A stretch of DNA of 40,131 bases from Solirubrobacterales bacterium (lineage in GTDB: Bacteria; Actinomycetota; Thermoleophilia; Solirubrobacterales; 70-9), in contig JAGQUV010000017.1 of the NCBI GenBank assembly GCA_020438295.1, forward strand, positions 1-40,131, given 5' to 3'. Positions 39,704 through 40,131 of this stretch are shown here, in pieces. The position numbers and the translations under genes were made by a program. How positions within the stretch are numbered: position 1 is the stretch's first letter; every line of letters begins with the position of its first letter. Under the pieces are notes generated by a model that worked only from the letters and a program-made list of their open reading frames with translations, was not told where the DNA came from and searched no databases.

Positions 39704-40131
39704 GCCCTGAACCTGTAGCCGACACCCCACACCGTCTCGATATGGACCGGGTGCTCGGGGTCCGGTTCGAGCTTGGCCCGCAGGCGGCGGATATGCACGG
39801 TGACGGTCCCGGTGTCGGTGAAGAAGCTGTGACCCCACACTTCTTCCATCAGATGGTCGCGGGTGAACACCTGGCCGGGACGGGCCGCGATGAAGGCGAG
39901 CAGGTCGAATTCGAGCTGGGTAAGGGCGACTTCCCGGCCGGCAACCGTGACGATTCGCTGCGACGGGTCGATCACCAGGTCTCCGTGCCGGATCGGGTCG
40001 GCGGTTCCGTCAGGTGGCGAGGCCCGCCGCAGCACGGCTTCGACCCGGGCCACCAGTTCGGCCGGTGAGAAAGGTTTGACCACGTAGTCGTCGGCACCGC
40101 GCCGGAGGCCGGTCAGGCGGTCGGACTCCTC
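39700..40131 (-). CDS. OmpR/PhoB-type response regulator, partial (N-terminus off right edge)
   Basis: The last 143 residues of a DNA-binding response regulator. The visible receiver end includes GADDYVVKPFSPAEL, with the conserved switch Lys. After a linker comes the winged-helix output domain LTQLEFDLLAFIAARPGQVFTRD followed by TVTVHIRRLRAKLE and the closing VWGVGYRFRA. The phospho-acceptor Asp lies outside the window. It is the partner of the kinase gene that overlaps its stop codon by four bases. Confidence 0.95.
   Translation of the reverse strand, partial: EESDRLTGLRRGADDYVVKPFSPAELVARVEAVLRRASPPDGTADPIRHGDLVIDPSQRIVTVAGREVALTQLEFDLLAFIAARPGQVFTRDHLMEEVWGHSFFTDTGTVTVHIRRLRAKLEPDPEHPVHIETVWGVGYRFRA

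Noticed and set aside
1..40131. tRNA, rRNA, CRISPR array, insertion sequence, prophage or att site
   Set aside because: Looked for direct repeats, transposase or integrase motifs and tRNA-like folds in the gaps; none found, and the gaps are too short for most of them.

Overview
The window is GC-rich, densely coded bacterial chromosome. It reads as a free-living actinobacterium, and I infer the deep-branching Thermoleophilia / Solirubrobacterales type. The reasons are the family mix (DUF4235, DUF6325, SHOCT, DUF2252, DUF1461, DUF2269, WS/DGAT acyltransferase), the Arg-rich C-terminal beta domain on a secreted PQQ dehydrogenase, and many starts that look leaderless. I see 39 protein genes, two of them cut by the window edges. 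I found no rRNA, tRNA, CRISPR array, insertion sequence or prophage, and no gene-free stretch longer than about 210 bases.

Left part (1-20.5 kb), housekeeping and envelope genes in short, often convergent or divergent units: zwf (partial, with an ATA codon where ATG is expected), an MMPL exporter, a secreted PQQ sugar dehydrogenase, a CPA1 Na+/H+ antiporter, a SAM methyltransferase, a thioredoxin-fold/GST-N protein coupled to a DUF2252 protein, a solute-binding lipoprotein coupled to a CPA2 antiporter, small membrane proteins, a DUF6325/SHOCT pair, a wax ester/TAG synthase, a VOC ring-cleavage-type dioxygenase, beta-carbonic anhydrase, DUF4235, an FKBP isomerase, DUF2855, DUF1461 and a CHAD protein.

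Middle part (20.5-37.1 kb), a catabolic island that I consider the most interesting content. It holds a covalent-flavin oxidoreductase, two paralogous PYROXD2/phytoene-dehydrogenase-like flavoproteins, a class III aminotransferase, an ADP-forming acyl-CoA ligase, an acyl-CoA dehydrogenase, a Rieske oxygenase of the quaternary-ammonium type, a TetR regulator, a complete PotDBCA-type polyamine ABC importer and an enoyl-CoA hydratase. Two divergent promoter regions inside the island share a nearly identical palindrome (GCGGTTGACTACAA followed by RRTCAA). This is probably the TetR operator and would tie most of the island into one regulon. The inferred role is import and stepwise oxidation of a cationic amine, ending in CoA-thioester beta-oxidation. 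The substrate is unknown.

Right part (37.1-40.1 kb): a VIT1/CCC1-type membrane protein, two small unknown genes and a two-component system (OmpR-type regulator cut by the right edge, plus its histidine kinase, translationally coupled).

Regulatory style: at about a dozen transcription-unit starts a TANNNT -10 box lies only 6-8 bases before the start codon and no ribosome binding site is present, which predicts leaderless mRNAs. Genes with real leaders carry clear Shine-Dalgarno sites. Several convergent gene ends are separated by perfect GC hairpins without U tracts.
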